Below are positions 15,102 through 24,123 of a DNA stretch of 64,000 nucleotides, piece by piece. The DNA lies in the NCBI RefSeq assembly GCF_014647215.1, contig NZ_BMOT01000005.1:1-64000 (forward strand). Direction: 5' to 3'. Under the pieces are notes generated by a model. It was not told where the DNA came from. It searched no databases and saw only the letters and a list, made by a program, of their open reading frames with translations. Origin of the DNA: Shewanella aestuarii. GTDB lineage: Bacteria; Pseudomonadota; Gammaproteobacteria; Enterobacterales; Shewanellaceae. The translations under genes were made by a program, and so were the position numbers. Numbering within the stretch: the first letter of the stretch is position 1; every line of letters starts with the position of its first letter.

Positions 15102-16336
15102 TGTTTAAAAGTAAGTATGTAAGAAATATTCTTACTTTAGTTAGTAGTGCTTTTTTTGCTCAGATTTTGGCACTATTACTTACACCAATATTAACTCGAC
15201 TTTATAGTCCAGAGGAATTTGGTGTATTTACTGCATTTATTGGTTACTCAGGGACACTTGCTGCTTTTATATTTTTAAGCTTAGAGCTTGCTATTGTAAA
15301 AAGTAAGAGCGCTAGAGAATTATCAAGTGTATTAGGTTTAATGCTTGTAATTTCAATCTTTTTGCTCTCAATACTATCCATCACAATATATTTAGAAAGC
15401 TCTTTTTATACACTTATTGGTTTTGATAAGTTATTTGATATTAAGACTATTGTTCTTTTAGGAGTGTTATGTTCAGCAACTAACTTAGTTTTAAATCAAT
15501 TTATTAGTAGAAAAGAACAGTTTTCAGTTTACGCAACGTCTCAGATATCTTTTGTTGCCTTGAGATTTGTGTTTAGTTATCTATTTTTCTATTTTGGTTA
15601 TACCCAATATGGATTGGTTTTTGGCTTCATCCTTGCAACTATATTGATAATTATCTATCTGTATCAAAGAGCTGAGATTTATAAGGAAAGGATAACTTTG
15701 AAAAAAGTATATTTTTTCGCGGCTTTAAGGAAGCATAAACAGTTAGTTATATTTAACACACCTTCAAATATTATTAATATATTAATAATAAATTTTCCTA
15801 TTTTTTTTATACTCAAAAATTTTGGGCTAGAAGCTGCTGGTTTATTTGGTTTGGCATATAGAATGGTTATGTTGCCCGTAACTTTAGTAAACAAGGCAAT
15901 TGGACAAGTCATTTATAAGCGATTTTCTGTAATGTCTATTACAGATAAAACAATGCTTGCATTTATTATTAAAAATATGTTGTTTTTAACTTTATCCTTT
16001 CCCGGTTTTGTATTGCTTTATTTATTTGGTGAAGAAATGTTCTCATTTGTTTTTGGTATGGAATGGCGAATTGCAGGAGAGTTCGCAGCCTTAATGTCTC
16101 CATTTATATTTTTAAGCTTTTTAATTTCACCTTTGTCATATTATTTTGTTGCTTACGATAAATCAGATATATTGATGATGATAAGTATTTTGTTTTTAGG
16201 AGGGCTTATTGTTGCCTCTTTGCTGTTCGAGTTCAATGATACAAATGACTTTATTAAATCTTATACATTAATTAATGTCGCCTATTATATAACCGTTTTG
16301 TTTGCGGTGCTAATTGGTATAAAAAGGGCTCAATGA
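15101..16336 (+). CDS. wzx: Wzx-type oligosaccharide flippase
   Basis: A polytopic membrane protein (411 aa, about 12 hydrophobic helices) of the polysaccharide transporter / MATE-like superfamily, which moves undecaprenyl-linked repeat units across the inner membrane. The start FKSKYVRNILTLVSSAFFAQ, followed by LLTPILTRLYSPEEFGVFTA, is a classic Wzx N-terminus. The start overlaps the wbpE stop (TAATG). Base composition becomes visibly more A/T-rich from here on, as is usual for serotype-specific genes. Confidence 0.92.
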   Translation: MFKSKYVRNILTLVSSAFFAQILALLLTPILTRLYSPEEFGVFTAFIGYSGTLAAFIFLSLELAIVKSKSARELSSVLGLMLVISIFLLSILSITIYLESSFYTLIGFDKLFDIKTIVLLGVLCSATNLVLNQFISRKEQFSVYATSQISFVALRFVFSYLFFYFGYTQYGLVFGFILATILIIIYLYQRAEIYKERITLKKVYFFAALRKHKQLVIFNTPSNIINILIINFPIFFILKNFGLEAAGLFGLAYRMVMLPVTLVNKAIGQVIYKRFSVMSITDKTMLAFIIKNMLFLTLSFPGFVLLYLFGEEMFSFVFGMEWRIAGEFAALMSPFIFLSFLISPLSYYFVAYDKSDILMMISILFLGGLIVASLLFEFNDTNDFIKSYTLINVAYYITVLFAVLIGIKRAQ

Positions 16337-16337
16337 A

Positions 16338-16865
16338 ATGCAAAAAATTAAGAATATACTTAAAGGGACATCCATATTTAAATGGTATCTTTTTACTCGT
16401 TCAATAGGATTTGGAGTTAGCTTTGTAAACTTTTTATTCCAAAATATTTTCAGAATCGATGCTTGTAAGTATAGCAAAAACTATACAAGCAGATTAATAG
16501 CTCCTAGTAAATTCATCATACAAGATGATTGTATAGAGGTCAAAAAAAGTCTTGCTGTCAGTGGTGGTTGTTATTTTCAAGCAACTCATGGCATCTCAAT
16601 AGGTCCTAAGACAATTTGGTCATTTAACGTTATTATGGTTACTTCTGATCATGATTTTAGTGATTACAGATTAGAGAATCCAGCGCGAAGTGGCCCTATT
16701 TCAATAGGCGAAAATTGTTGGCTGGGAGCTGGGGTCGTTGTTTTGCCAAAAGTTAAATTAGGACCAAATACTGTTGTCGGAGCAAATTCAGTAGTAACTA
16801 AATCGTTTCCTGCTGGTAATGTGGTTATAGCAGGAATTCCTGCTCGTATTATTAGGGAATTATAA
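16338..16865 (+). CDS. Hexapeptide-repeat acyltransferase
   Basis: A 175-residue protein whose C-terminal half (about 85-175) is a left-handed beta-helix acetyltransferase of the WcaF/maltose O-acetyltransferase type: ISIGENCWLGAGVVVLPKV, GPNTVVGANSVVTKSF and VVIAGIPARII. The motif VTSDHDFSDYRLE has the likely catalytic His in the usual place. The N-terminal 60 residues are hydrophobic and basic. It probably O- or N-acylates a sugar of the repeat unit; the acceptor is unknown. It begins 1 bp after wzx and is followed 4 bp later by asnB. Confidence 0.85.
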   Translation: MQKIKNILKGTSIFKWYLFTRSIGFGVSFVNFLFQNIFRIDACKYSKNYTSRLIAPSKFIIQDDCIEVKKSLAVSGGCYFQATHGISIGPKTIWSFNVIMVTSDHDFSDYRLENPARSGPISIGENCWLGAGVVVLPKVKLGPNTVVGANSVVTKSFPAGNVVIAGIPARIIREL

Positions 16866-16869
16866 GTAT

Positions 16870-18795
16870 ATGTGTGGTTTTTCTGCGCTTTATTCAACAA
16901 CTGGATTAGAATTTAAAAATTTAGTAAAAATGAATGACGCTATTTCTCATCGGGGGCCTGATGGGGAAGGTTTTTATCTTTTTGATACTAAAAATAAAGT
17001 CAGCCACATAATGAAAAGTTCGTCTCTAGTTGATGATAATTATGACATTTTAAACGAAAAATTCAGCGTGTTAATTGGTCATCGTCGTCTTGCCATAGTT
17101 GATTTATCTGAGTCTGGATTTCAACCGATGGAAAGTGATGATAAGCGCTACGTGATTGCTTTTAATGGTGAAATTTACAATCATCATGAATTAAAAGAAG
17201 AGTTGTTAAAAATAGGTCATACATTTAACTCTAACTGTGATACTGAGGTTTTATTAAAAGCATATCTTGAGTGGGGAGAATCTTGCCTCGAAAAATTCAA
17301 TGGTATGTTTGCGTTCCAAATACTAGACACCGAACTTGCCTGTGTGTTTGGTGCCAGAGATCGCTTTGGTGTAAAGCCATTATATTACTGGAAAACTGCC
17401 AGTTCACTCGCATTGGGATCGGAAATCAAACAGTTTACGACTCTACCGCACTGGCAATCAAAAATGAATTCGTCCAGAGTTTACGACTTTTTGCAATATG
17501 GGCAAACAGATCATACATCGCAGACTTTATTCGCAGGAGTGCACCAAGTTCCTCCTGGACATAAATTCAAGATTGATTTGAATGATGCCAATAATCTGGT
17601 TATATCTAAATGGTATTTTAGACCGCAAGCAAGAGTAAAAGATAAATTAAAAGAGGCTACAACTAAGTTTCATAAGTTATTTAAAGATTCCGTTCGATTG
17701 CGATTACAAGCTGATGTGCCGTTAGGGACAGGACTTTCAGGTGGTATGGATTCATCTTCTATAGCCTGTGAAATTAATGCAGTGTTGAAAGGGCAAGGTA
17801 AAGACGATTTGCAAAAAACTTTTTCTGCCTACACTGAAGTAAAAAAATATGATGAACGAAATTATATAAATGATGTTTTAGAAACGATTACTGCTGAATC
17901 TCACTTTGTTGAGCTGATATGTCCTGATAAAAGATCGATGCTAGAAGAAGTTGTTTGGCATCAAGATGAGCCATTTGGCACTACAAGTATATTTGCTGAG
18001 TGGTCTGTTTTTAAATTAGCTAAAAGCAAAAATGTTAAAGTCACTTTAGATGGACATGGTGCTGATGAAACTTTAGCAGGCTATCATAGATTTTTCTTTG
18101 TCTACCTGATCGAGTTGTTAAAATCTGGCAAGATATTCAGCTTTTTCAATGAAGTGAAAGCTTTGAAAAAACTTCATAACTATAATGGTTTGAGAGTTGT
18201 AAAAACATTATTATTTTTGTTGAAATCAGCCATTTTTACTAGCGAGAAAAGTAATGATTGGTGGAAAGTTTCTAAAGATTCAATTGAAGTCAGTAAAATG
18301 CACTTTTCAATACTTGATGAATCAAATTATGAATTATTCAATACAAGCGTGCCCATGCAGTTACACTGGTGCGACCGAGATTCAATGGCTCATTCAGTCG
18401 AAAGCAGAGCACCATTCTTAGATTTTAGATTAGTAGAGTATATTTTATCTTGTCCTTCTGAATTAAAAATTAAAGAAGGAAAAACAAAGTTCTTATTAAG
18501 GGAGTCGCTCAAAGGAATACTACCAAAAACAGTATATGAGCGAATTAGTAAAATTGGTTTTGCAACACCGGAAGAGAATTGGATGTCGGATAACCAAGCA
18601 TTATTTTTAGAATTACTAGAAGCAGCTAAGTTAAATTTGAGCTCGGTAGTAAATCCTATCGCTTTTGAAAAGGCTGAAAATATAATACTTGGGAATAGCA
18701 GGTATGAAGGCTTTGCATGGCGCATCATTTGTTTGTCTATTTGGGTTCAAGTCTTTAATGTTGAAACTGGGGGGGAGGTAGTTGAATCATTCTAG
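16870..18795 (+). CDS. asnB: Asparagine synthase (glutamine-hydrolysing) family amidotransferase
   Basis: A 641-residue AsnB-type enzyme. The N-terminal Ntn glutaminase domain starts MCGFSALY (nucleophile Cys2) with AISHRGPDGEG and FNGEIYNHHELKEEL. The ATP-PPase domain has GLSGGMDSSS (about 286) and LDGHGADETLAGY, and the family C-terminus follows. In a polysaccharide locus such proteins are thought to amidate the carboxyl of a uronic acid instead of aspartate (compare WbpS of P. aeruginosa O6). That is inference. Its 3' end overlaps hisH by 14 bp and holds a G7 tract. Confidence 0.88.
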   Translation: MCGFSALYSTTGLEFKNLVKMNDAISHRGPDGEGFYLFDTKNKVSHIMKSSSLVDDNYDILNEKFSVLIGHRRLAIVDLSESGFQPMESDDKRYVIAFNGEIYNHHELKEELLKIGHTFNSNCDTEVLLKAYLEWGESCLEKFNGMFAFQILDTELACVFGARDRFGVKPLYYWKTASSLALGSEIKQFTTLPHWQSKMNSSRVYDFLQYGQTDHTSQTLFAGVHQVPPGHKFKIDLNDANNLVISKWYFRPQARVKDKLKEATTKFHKLFKDSVRLRLQADVPLGTGLSGGMDSSSIACEINAVLKGQGKDDLQKTFSAYTEVKKYDERNYINDVLETITAESHFVELICPDKRSMLEEVVWHQDEPFGTTSIFAEWSVFKLAKSKNVKVTLDGHGADETLAGYHRFFFVYLIELLKSGKIFSFFNEVKALKKLHNYNGLRVVKTLLFLLKSAIFTSEKSNDWWKVSKDSIEVSKMHFSILDESNYELFNTSVPMQLHWCDRDSMAHSVESRAPFLDFRLVEYILSCPSELKIKEGKTKFLLRESLKGILPKTVYERISKIGFATPEENWMSDNQALFLELLEAAKLNLSSVVNPIAFEKAENIILGNSRYEGFAWRIICLSIWVQVFNVETGGEVVESF

Positions 18796-19423
18796 TGAAG
18801 ATACAATTGTCATTATCGATTATGGGGTCGGTAATTTAGGTTCTGTCGCCAATATGCTTAAGAAAGTTGGTGCAAAAAAAGTTATTTTTTCTAGTGACCC
18901 TTATGAAATAGAATCAGCTAATAAAGTATTACTGCCCGGAGTGGGGTCTTTTGATCATGGAATGAAGAGGTTAAATGATCTTGGAATATCGGACGCATTA
19001 AAAACGTTAGTCAAACGAGATGATTCACTTCTTATGGGGATTTGTCTCGGCATGCAGCTGCTAACAGAAGGAAGTGCTGAAGGTAAAATGCCAGGTTTAG
19101 GCTTAGTTCCTGGAAAAGCGTCTTTATTTCCAAATCAGCAGGGCCTTAGGGTTCCTCATATGGGGTGGAATGTCGTCAATCCTCAAAAGCTTAGTTTCTT
19201 ACTACAAGATTTACCTGCTGAATCTAGGTTTTATTTTGTTCATTCTTATTATGTAAGTTGTTCAGATAACAAAGATGTTTTATGTAGCACTCATTATGGT
19301 CATGAATTTGTCTCTGCTTTTCAACGACGGAATGTAATAGGGTGTCAATTTCACCCAGAAAAAAGCCATCGCTTTGGCATTCAATTGTTTAAAAACTTCG
19401 TGAACTATGAGGGTGCCAACTAA
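18782..19423 (+). CDS. hisH: HisH-like glutaminase subunit for sugar amidation
   Basis: A class I glutamine amidotransferase (213 aa) related to the HisH subunit of imidazole glycerol phosphate synthase. It hydrolyses glutamine and hands ammonia to its HisF partner. Visible: VIIDYGVGNLGSVANMLKKV, LPGVGSFDHGMKRL, the nucleophile Cys in GICLGMQLL (about 86), and FHPEKSH with the catalytic His and Glu (about 191). Start is TTG at 18782, inside asnB, with GGAGG only 3 nt upstream. Being between asnB and wbpG, and not among his genes, it most likely serves amidino-sugar synthesis with hisF and wbpG. Confidence 0.9.
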   Translation: MNHSSEDTIVIIDYGVGNLGSVANMLKKVGAKKVIFSSDPYEIESANKVLLPGVGSFDHGMKRLNDLGISDALKTLVKRDDSLLMGICLGMQLLTEGSAEGKMPGLGLVPGKASLFPNQQGLRVPHMGWNVVNPQKLSFLLQDLPAESRFYFVHSYYVSCSDNKDVLCSTHYGHEFVSAFQRRNVIGCQFHPEKSHRFGIQLFKNFVNYEGAN

Positions 19424-20185
19424 ATGTTAAGTACGCGTGTTATACCTTGTTTGCTGTTGCAAGAAGGCGGAATAGTCAAAACGAAAAAGTTTAAAAAGCC
19501 CAGATACATAGGTGATCCTATAAATGTAGTTAAAATATTGAATGAAAAGGAAGTTGATGAATTAATCTTTTTAGATATTGATGCGTCACCCAATAAAAGT
19601 GAGCCTGATTATGAATTAATTAAAACAATTACTAATGAGTGTTTTATGCCTTTTTCTTATGGCGGTGGTATTACTTCATTAGAACAGGCATCGAATTTAT
19701 TTAATTTAGGTGTTGAAAAAGTCATTATTGGTAGTCATGCAATAAATAATAAAAAATTAATTACCGATATCGCATCACAATATGGCAACCAAAGTGTTGT
19801 AGCTACAATAAATATCAAAAGAGATATATTCAATAAACCTCGTTTATATGATCCTAGCAATAAGAAACTGCTTAAAATTGACTTGAGCAACTATTGCAAA
19901 GAATTAGTTAATGCTGGTGCGGGTGAAATCTTTTTAAACTTTGTAGATCGTGATGGTACGAAAAATGGTTACGATGGAGAGAATATTAGAACACTTTCAG
20001 CTCTAGTAACAGTTCCTATAACTGTTTGTGGTGGTGCAGGCTGTTTAGAAGACATGCGTATTGCCGTTAAAGACTTTGGAGCTTCAGCGGTAGCAGCAGG
20101 TAGCTTATTTGTTTACCACGGTAAGCGTGACGCAGTATTAGTCAATTACCCAGACTATTCAAAATTATTAGAACTTTTTAAATAA
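19424..20185 (+). CDS. hisF: HisF-like ammonia-channelling subunit, cyclase aspartates lost
   Basis: A TIM-barrel protein (253 aa) of the HisF family. Family motifs VIPCLL, MPFSYGGGI, LNFVDRDGTKNGYD and VCGGAG are present. The two catalytic aspartates of true HisF are replaced: the first motif reads IPCLLLQEGG where HisF has IPCLDVKDG (Asp11 to Leu), and ATINIKRD stands where AIDAKR is expected (Asp130 to Asn). It starts directly after the hisH stop. It therefore probably only tunnels ammonia from HisH to WbpG, as proposed for HisF2 of P. aeruginosa O5. Confidence 0.9.
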   Translation: MLSTRVIPCLLLQEGGIVKTKKFKKPRYIGDPINVVKILNEKEVDELIFLDIDASPNKSEPDYELIKTITNECFMPFSYGGGITSLEQASNLFNLGVEKVIIGSHAINNKKLITDIASQYGNQSVVATINIKRDIFNKPRLYDPSNKKLLKIDLSNYCKELVNAGAGEIFLNFVDRDGTKNGYDGENIRTLSALVTVPITVCGGAGCLEDMRIAVKDFGASAVAAGSLFVYHGKRDAVLVNYPDYSKLLELFK

Positions 20186-20193
20186 GAAGACTC

Positions 20194-21297
20194 ATGCGAA
20201 AAGAATATCAAATTTGTACAAAATGTATTTTAGACACATCAGACTCGGGCATTACATTTGATGATAAAGGAGTGTGTCATTACTGTAATAATTTTGCAGA
20301 GTTGATGGAGAAATCAATTGATGGAGATGAAGCCAATAATTACCTTTTAGAGACTGTGAAAAAAATAAAAGCTTCAAGTGAAGGTGAATATAACTGTATC
20401 GTGGGAATGAGTGGTGGGGTCGATTCAACTTATGTAGCCTATTTGGCAAAAAAGTACGGATTAAAACCACTAGCCGTGCACATTGATGCCGGTTGGAATT
20501 CTGAGATTGCCGTCAAAAACATTGAGTCAGCTACAAATAAACTTGGCATTGATCTAGAAACAATTGTTGTAAACTGGAAAGAAGTACGAGACTTACAGAG
20601 GGCTTATTTTAAAGCTTCTGTTCCAAATTGTGACGTACCTCAAGATCATGCTTTTGTGGCTGGAGTTTACAATCTTGCAGCTAAATATGGTATTCAGTAT
20701 ATGATAAGTGGCCATAATAATGTAACTGAATTTATATTACCCCCTTCTTGGGGTTATGATAGTGGCGATTTAGATAATTTAATTGATATTCATAATAAAT
20801 TTGGTGAAGTCAAGTTAAAAGGTTACCCCAAGTTATCATTGTTTAAGAAAGTTATCTATTATAGGTATTTTAAGAAGCTGCAGTCATTCAGGATCTTAAA
20901 TTATGTTCCCTATAATAAAGAAGAAGTAAAACATTTTATTACTGAAAACCTTGATTGGAAAGATTATGGGGGCAAGCATTTTGAATCTCGATTTACAAAA
21001 TTTTTCCAGTCTTATTATTTACCGACAAAGTTTGGTTTCGATAAACGCCGTGCTCATTTATCAAATTTAATTGCATCTGGACAAATGACTCGAGACGATG
21101 CTCAACGTGAAATGGAAATCTCGCCTTATAATAAAGACGAATTACCAGAAGATACTGAATATTTTATAAAAAAATTGGGTTTTTCTATAGATGAGTGGCA
21201 AGAAATAATGAAAAGCAATCCGCGGAAACATACTGATTTTAAGTCTGATTATGATCAGTTGTGGTTTAAATTATTAAAAAATCTTAAAAGAAAGTAG
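20194..21297 (+). CDS. wbpG: N-acetyl sugar amidotransferase (WbpG/PseA family)
   Basis: An ATP-PPase amidotransferase (367 aa) that, with HisH and HisF supplying ammonia, is proposed to change an N-acetyl group of UDP-ManNAc3NAcA into an acetamidino group. PP-loop GMSGGVDSTYVAYLAKKYG at about 70-88; two CxxC pairs near the N-terminus (Cys8/Cys11 and CHYC at about 28-31) suggest a zinc site; SGHNNVTEF and FGFDKRRAHLS are family motifs. ATG start 8 bp after hisF. The hisH-hisF-wbpG trio matches the P. aeruginosa O5 set, though the gene order differs. Confidence 0.92.
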   Translation: MRKEYQICTKCILDTSDSGITFDDKGVCHYCNNFAELMEKSIDGDEANNYLLETVKKIKASSEGEYNCIVGMSGGVDSTYVAYLAKKYGLKPLAVHIDAGWNSEIAVKNIESATNKLGIDLETIVVNWKEVRDLQRAYFKASVPNCDVPQDHAFVAGVYNLAAKYGIQYMISGHNNVTEFILPPSWGYDSGDLDNLIDIHNKFGEVKLKGYPKLSLFKKVIYYRYFKKLQSFRILNYVPYNKEEVKHFITENLDWKDYGGKHFESRFTKFFQSYYLPTKFGFDKRRAHLSNLIASGQMTRDDAQREMEISPYNKDELPEDTEYFIKKLGFSIDEWQEIMKSNPRKHTDFKSDYDQLWFKLLKNLKRK

Positions 21298-21302
21298 CGC
21301 TA

Positions 21303-21860
21303 ATGAAAGTTGTAATAAAGTTATTTTTTCATTCATACGTATCTGTATTGGTTTTGTTTTTTTCTTTATTAACAAAATTTGTTGGCTTTGAAACCGTTGC
21401 TATCAGAATCAGTCAAATTCCTTATAAGTTAGGCAATAAAGTTAGATATGCGTTTTATAAGAAACACTTAAAAAGCCTTGGTGAAAATGTAACATTTTCT
21501 TTCGGTTGTTTAGTAACCAATATAAATACTGTGATAGGCAGTAATGTTAGGTTTGGACCATATAATACAGTAGGGCTAGCTAATTTAGGTGATGATATTA
21601 TTACAGCTCAACATGTGCACATTTTAAGTGGTTCTAAGCAACATTCATTTGAATATAGAAATGCCCCAATTTGGAAGCAAACAGGTACCATTCAATGTAT
21701 TGAGTTAAAAGGTGATAATTGGGTAGGGGCAAATGTCGTAATAATGGCAAATGTTGGTTATGGGACAGTTTTAGGTTCTGGTTCTGTTGTCGTGAAGAAT
21801 ATTCCAGAAATGTGTATTGCAGCAGGTAATCCGTGTGAAAAGCTGAAGGAACGTCCATGA
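21303..21860 (+). CDS. Hexapeptide-repeat acyltransferase
   Basis: A 185-residue left-handed beta-helix acyltransferase of the WcaF/WbbJ type. The N-terminal 60 residues are hydrophobic or basic and likely membrane-associated. From about residue 65 come irregular hexapeptide turns (NVTFSFGCLVTNINTVIGSN, NVRFGPYNTVG), and the C-terminus has GDNWVGANVVIMANVGYG, LGSGSVVVKNIP and AAGNPCEKL. It likely acetylates a sugar residue; the acceptor is unknown. It starts 5 bp after wbpG and overlaps the next glycosyltransferase by 4 bp (ATGA). Confidence 0.83.
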   Translation: MKVVIKLFFHSYVSVLVLFFSLLTKFVGFETVAIRISQIPYKLGNKVRYAFYKKHLKSLGENVTFSFGCLVTNINTVIGSNVRFGPYNTVGLANLGDDIITAQHVHILSGSKQHSFEYRNAPIWKQTGTIQCIELKGDNWVGANVVIMANVGYGTVLGSGSVVVKNIPEMCIAAGNPCEKLKERP

Positions 21861-22990
21861 AAAAAATACTTTTTATTTCCTATTATTTTTCTCCGGAAAA
21901 AACTGTCGCAGCCCAACGTGTTAGTTACTGGGCAAAAAATATAAAAGAACATATTGATGTTGAAGTCGATGTCATCACTGCATCAGAGCAATGTATCGAA
22001 GAAACCTCTAGAATAGATAACATTTTTCATGTATCTAATTCTAGAACCGGCCTCCTAGGACATCTGTTTAAAAGTGATTTAGGAGCAACATGGTTTTATG
22101 ATTTAAAAAAACATTTTTCAAAAAATAAAAAAAAATATGATGTTGTTGTTATTACTGGGAATCCATTTCTTCATTTTTTTATAGCTAAAATACTTAAGCA
22201 CACAATGGGGTGCAAAATTGTTTTAGACTTTAGAGATCCTTTCGCTAAAAATGAACGAAATGTGAGCACTGTTCTCTCGGTAAAGTTTAAGCGTAAAATG
22301 TTGGTTTTATTTGAGTACTTTTTTTGCGAGTTTGCCGACAAAATTATTGTTATGAATGAAGGTTGTAAAAAATTACTCTGTAGTAGGCAGAAAGAAATTA
22401 TAGAAATTATTGATAACGGCTATGACGAAAAAAGCTTAAACAATGCGACTAAAAAGCTTGCTGTCGGTAATAATTCAAAAAAAACAATAGTATATTTAGG
22501 TAGTTTTGCTGTAGATAGAAATATAGATAATTTACTTACTTCAAATAAAGCTTTAGGTTTTGCGTTTGATATATTACATATAGGTAAGCCATTAGAAGGT
22601 TTGGATAAGCACAAAGGTGTAACTTGTACTGGTTTAGTTTCATACTCTGATGCTGTAGGGTATGCAAAGGGTGCTGATATTGGATTAATTTTAGCCTCAG
22701 GCAAGGCATTTGAGTCGACAACGAAGATATTTGATTACATTGGATTAGGGTTGCCAATTTTGATAATTACAAATGGGGAAGTTCAAACTGGTAATATTCA
22801 CGAGGTGACCAAAGATTATCCTGCAGTCTGGTGGGCTTCGAATAATGAGCAATCAATTATCGATGCATTGAAAGATATAATGACCTTTGAACTAAACTAT
22901 AAAGCAAATGGCTTCTCAAAAGAGAAATTTTCAAGGAAGCACGGTTTAGGTGCGTTAGTAAATTTTATCGACTTAAAAAAGACGCTTTAA
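21857..22990 (+). CDS. Glycosyltransferase (GT-B fold, GT4-like)
   Basis: A 377-residue predicted cytoplasmic glycosyltransferase. The N-terminal domain begins ILFISYYFSPEKTVAAQRVS, typical of GT4-type enzymes. The C-terminal domain has KTIVYLGSFAVDRNIDNLL, YAKGADIGLILASGKAFEST and KIFDYIGLGLPIL, where the donor-binding acidic region lies. The run KNKKKYD is coded by an A9 tract (22127-22135) that could slip. The start overlaps the previous stop. The donor and linkage cannot be read from sequence. Confidence 0.85.
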   Translation: MKKILFISYYFSPEKTVAAQRVSYWAKNIKEHIDVEVDVITASEQCIEETSRIDNIFHVSNSRTGLLGHLFKSDLGATWFYDLKKHFSKNKKKYDVVVITGNPFLHFFIAKILKHTMGCKIVLDFRDPFAKNERNVSTVLSVKFKRKMLVLFEYFFCEFADKIIVMNEGCKKLLCSRQKEIIEIIDNGYDEKSLNNATKKLAVGNNSKKTIVYLGSFAVDRNIDNLLTSNKALGFAFDILHIGKPLEGLDKHKGVTCTGLVSYSDAVGYAKGADIGLILASGKAFESTTKIFDYIGLGLPILIITNGEVQTGNIHEVTKDYPAVWWASNNEQSIIDALKDIMTFELNYKANGFSKEKFSRKHGLGALVNFIDLKKTL

Positions 22991-22995
22991 CCAAA

Positions 22996-24111
22996 ATGAA
23001 GATTTTAATAATTCCATATAATTACCCAACAAAAGAAAATTCAAATCGTGCTATTTTTATACAAGATCAAGTGGAAATGTTAAGAAACCAAGGTCATTGT
23101 GTGGCTGTTTTAGGTGGAATACCTAAAACTCTTAATGATATTTTTAATAGTCGTAATTTAAAGTTTGGCAGGTTATCTTCAGAAAATTGGTTGCTATCGT
23201 TACCAGCAATTCGCGGTGTGGGTTTTTTAAATAATATAATTCAATTGGTTATAGGTAAGTGCATATTTAAGCGATACCTTTCGAGAAACTCAATTCCAGA
23301 CGTCGTTCATGTACATAACTCATCTTCTGCAGAGCTAGCTCTTTGGGTTAAGAAAAAGTATAAAATTCCATTTGTAGTTACTGAGCACTCTAGTCTTATG
23401 TGGAGTGGACATAACAAATTAAGTAGTTTAGTTTTCAAAGAAAGTAAGGCTAATATTGCGGTAAGTAAGAAGTTTGCTCAGCATTTATCAAAACAATATA
23501 ATAAAAAGTTTTATTACATTCCCAATGTAGTTGATACTAGCTATTTTCAACCAATTAAAGTCTCGGAAGAAATACGTCGCAGCAATTTTAATGTTGATGA
23601 TGCAATTTTTTTATCCGTGGGGAATTTAACTGAAAATAAAAACCATAGACTAGCTATTAAAGCGTTAAAAATTCTAGTTGCTAGATTTAAGAATATAAAA
23701 TTATTCATTGCTGGTGAGGGTCCTGAGAGACAAAGTCTAGAAAGGCTAATTAGTGAATTAGGGCTTTGTAATAATGTTTTTTTATTAGGGAAATTACCTA
23801 GAAATGAAGTAAGAGAGTTACTATGGAAATCAGACTTTTTTGTACTCCCAAGTAAAAGTGAAACATTTGGTGTTGTTCTTATTGAAGCTATGGCTGCAGG
23901 GTTGCCTGTACTTTCATTACAAAATGGCGGTAGCGAATCTATTGTTAATAGTAGCGTTGGATTTATTGCTAAAGATGATAGGGAGTTCACTGATAATATG
24001 GCAAAGCTCCTTGTGACACCATTTAATAAAGAAGAAATTATAGAGTATGCTCGTCTAAACTTTTCTCAAAGTGTTGTCTCTCAGTTACTTAAGCAAGTCT
24101 ACACTTTATAA
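22996..24111 (+). CDS. Glycosyltransferase family 4 protein
   Basis: A 371-residue GT-B enzyme. The N-terminus MKILIIPYNYPTKENSNRAI, VHVHNSSSAELAL and VTEHSSLMWSGH are typical of GT4. The C-terminal domain has FLSVGNLTENKNHRLAIKAL, FIAGEGPERQSLERLI, and the EX7E motif in SKSETFGVVLIEAMAAGLPV (about 290-309). This is one of four extending glycosyltransferases in the locus. It lies 5 bp after the previous gene. The sugar specificity is unknown. Confidence 0.9.
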   Translation: MKILIIPYNYPTKENSNRAIFIQDQVEMLRNQGHCVAVLGGIPKTLNDIFNSRNLKFGRLSSENWLLSLPAIRGVGFLNNIIQLVIGKCIFKRYLSRNSIPDVVHVHNSSSAELALWVKKKYKIPFVVTEHSSLMWSGHNKLSSLVFKESKANIAVSKKFAQHLSKQYNKKFYYIPNVVDTSYFQPIKVSEEIRRSNFNVDDAIFLSVGNLTENKNHRLAIKALKILVARFKNIKLFIAGEGPERQSLERLISELGLCNNVFLLGKLPRNEVRELLWKSDFFVLPSKSETFGVVLIEAMAAGLPVLSLQNGGSESIVNSSVGFIAKDDREFTDNMAKLLVTPFNKEEIIEYARLNFSQSVVSQLLKQVYTL

Positions 24112-24123
24112 ATAAGGTTTAAT

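Noticed and set aside
18782..20185. hisH and hisF as part of a histidine biosynthesis operon
   Set aside because: No other his genes are present, the HisF homologue lacks both catalytic aspartates, and wbpG follows directly.
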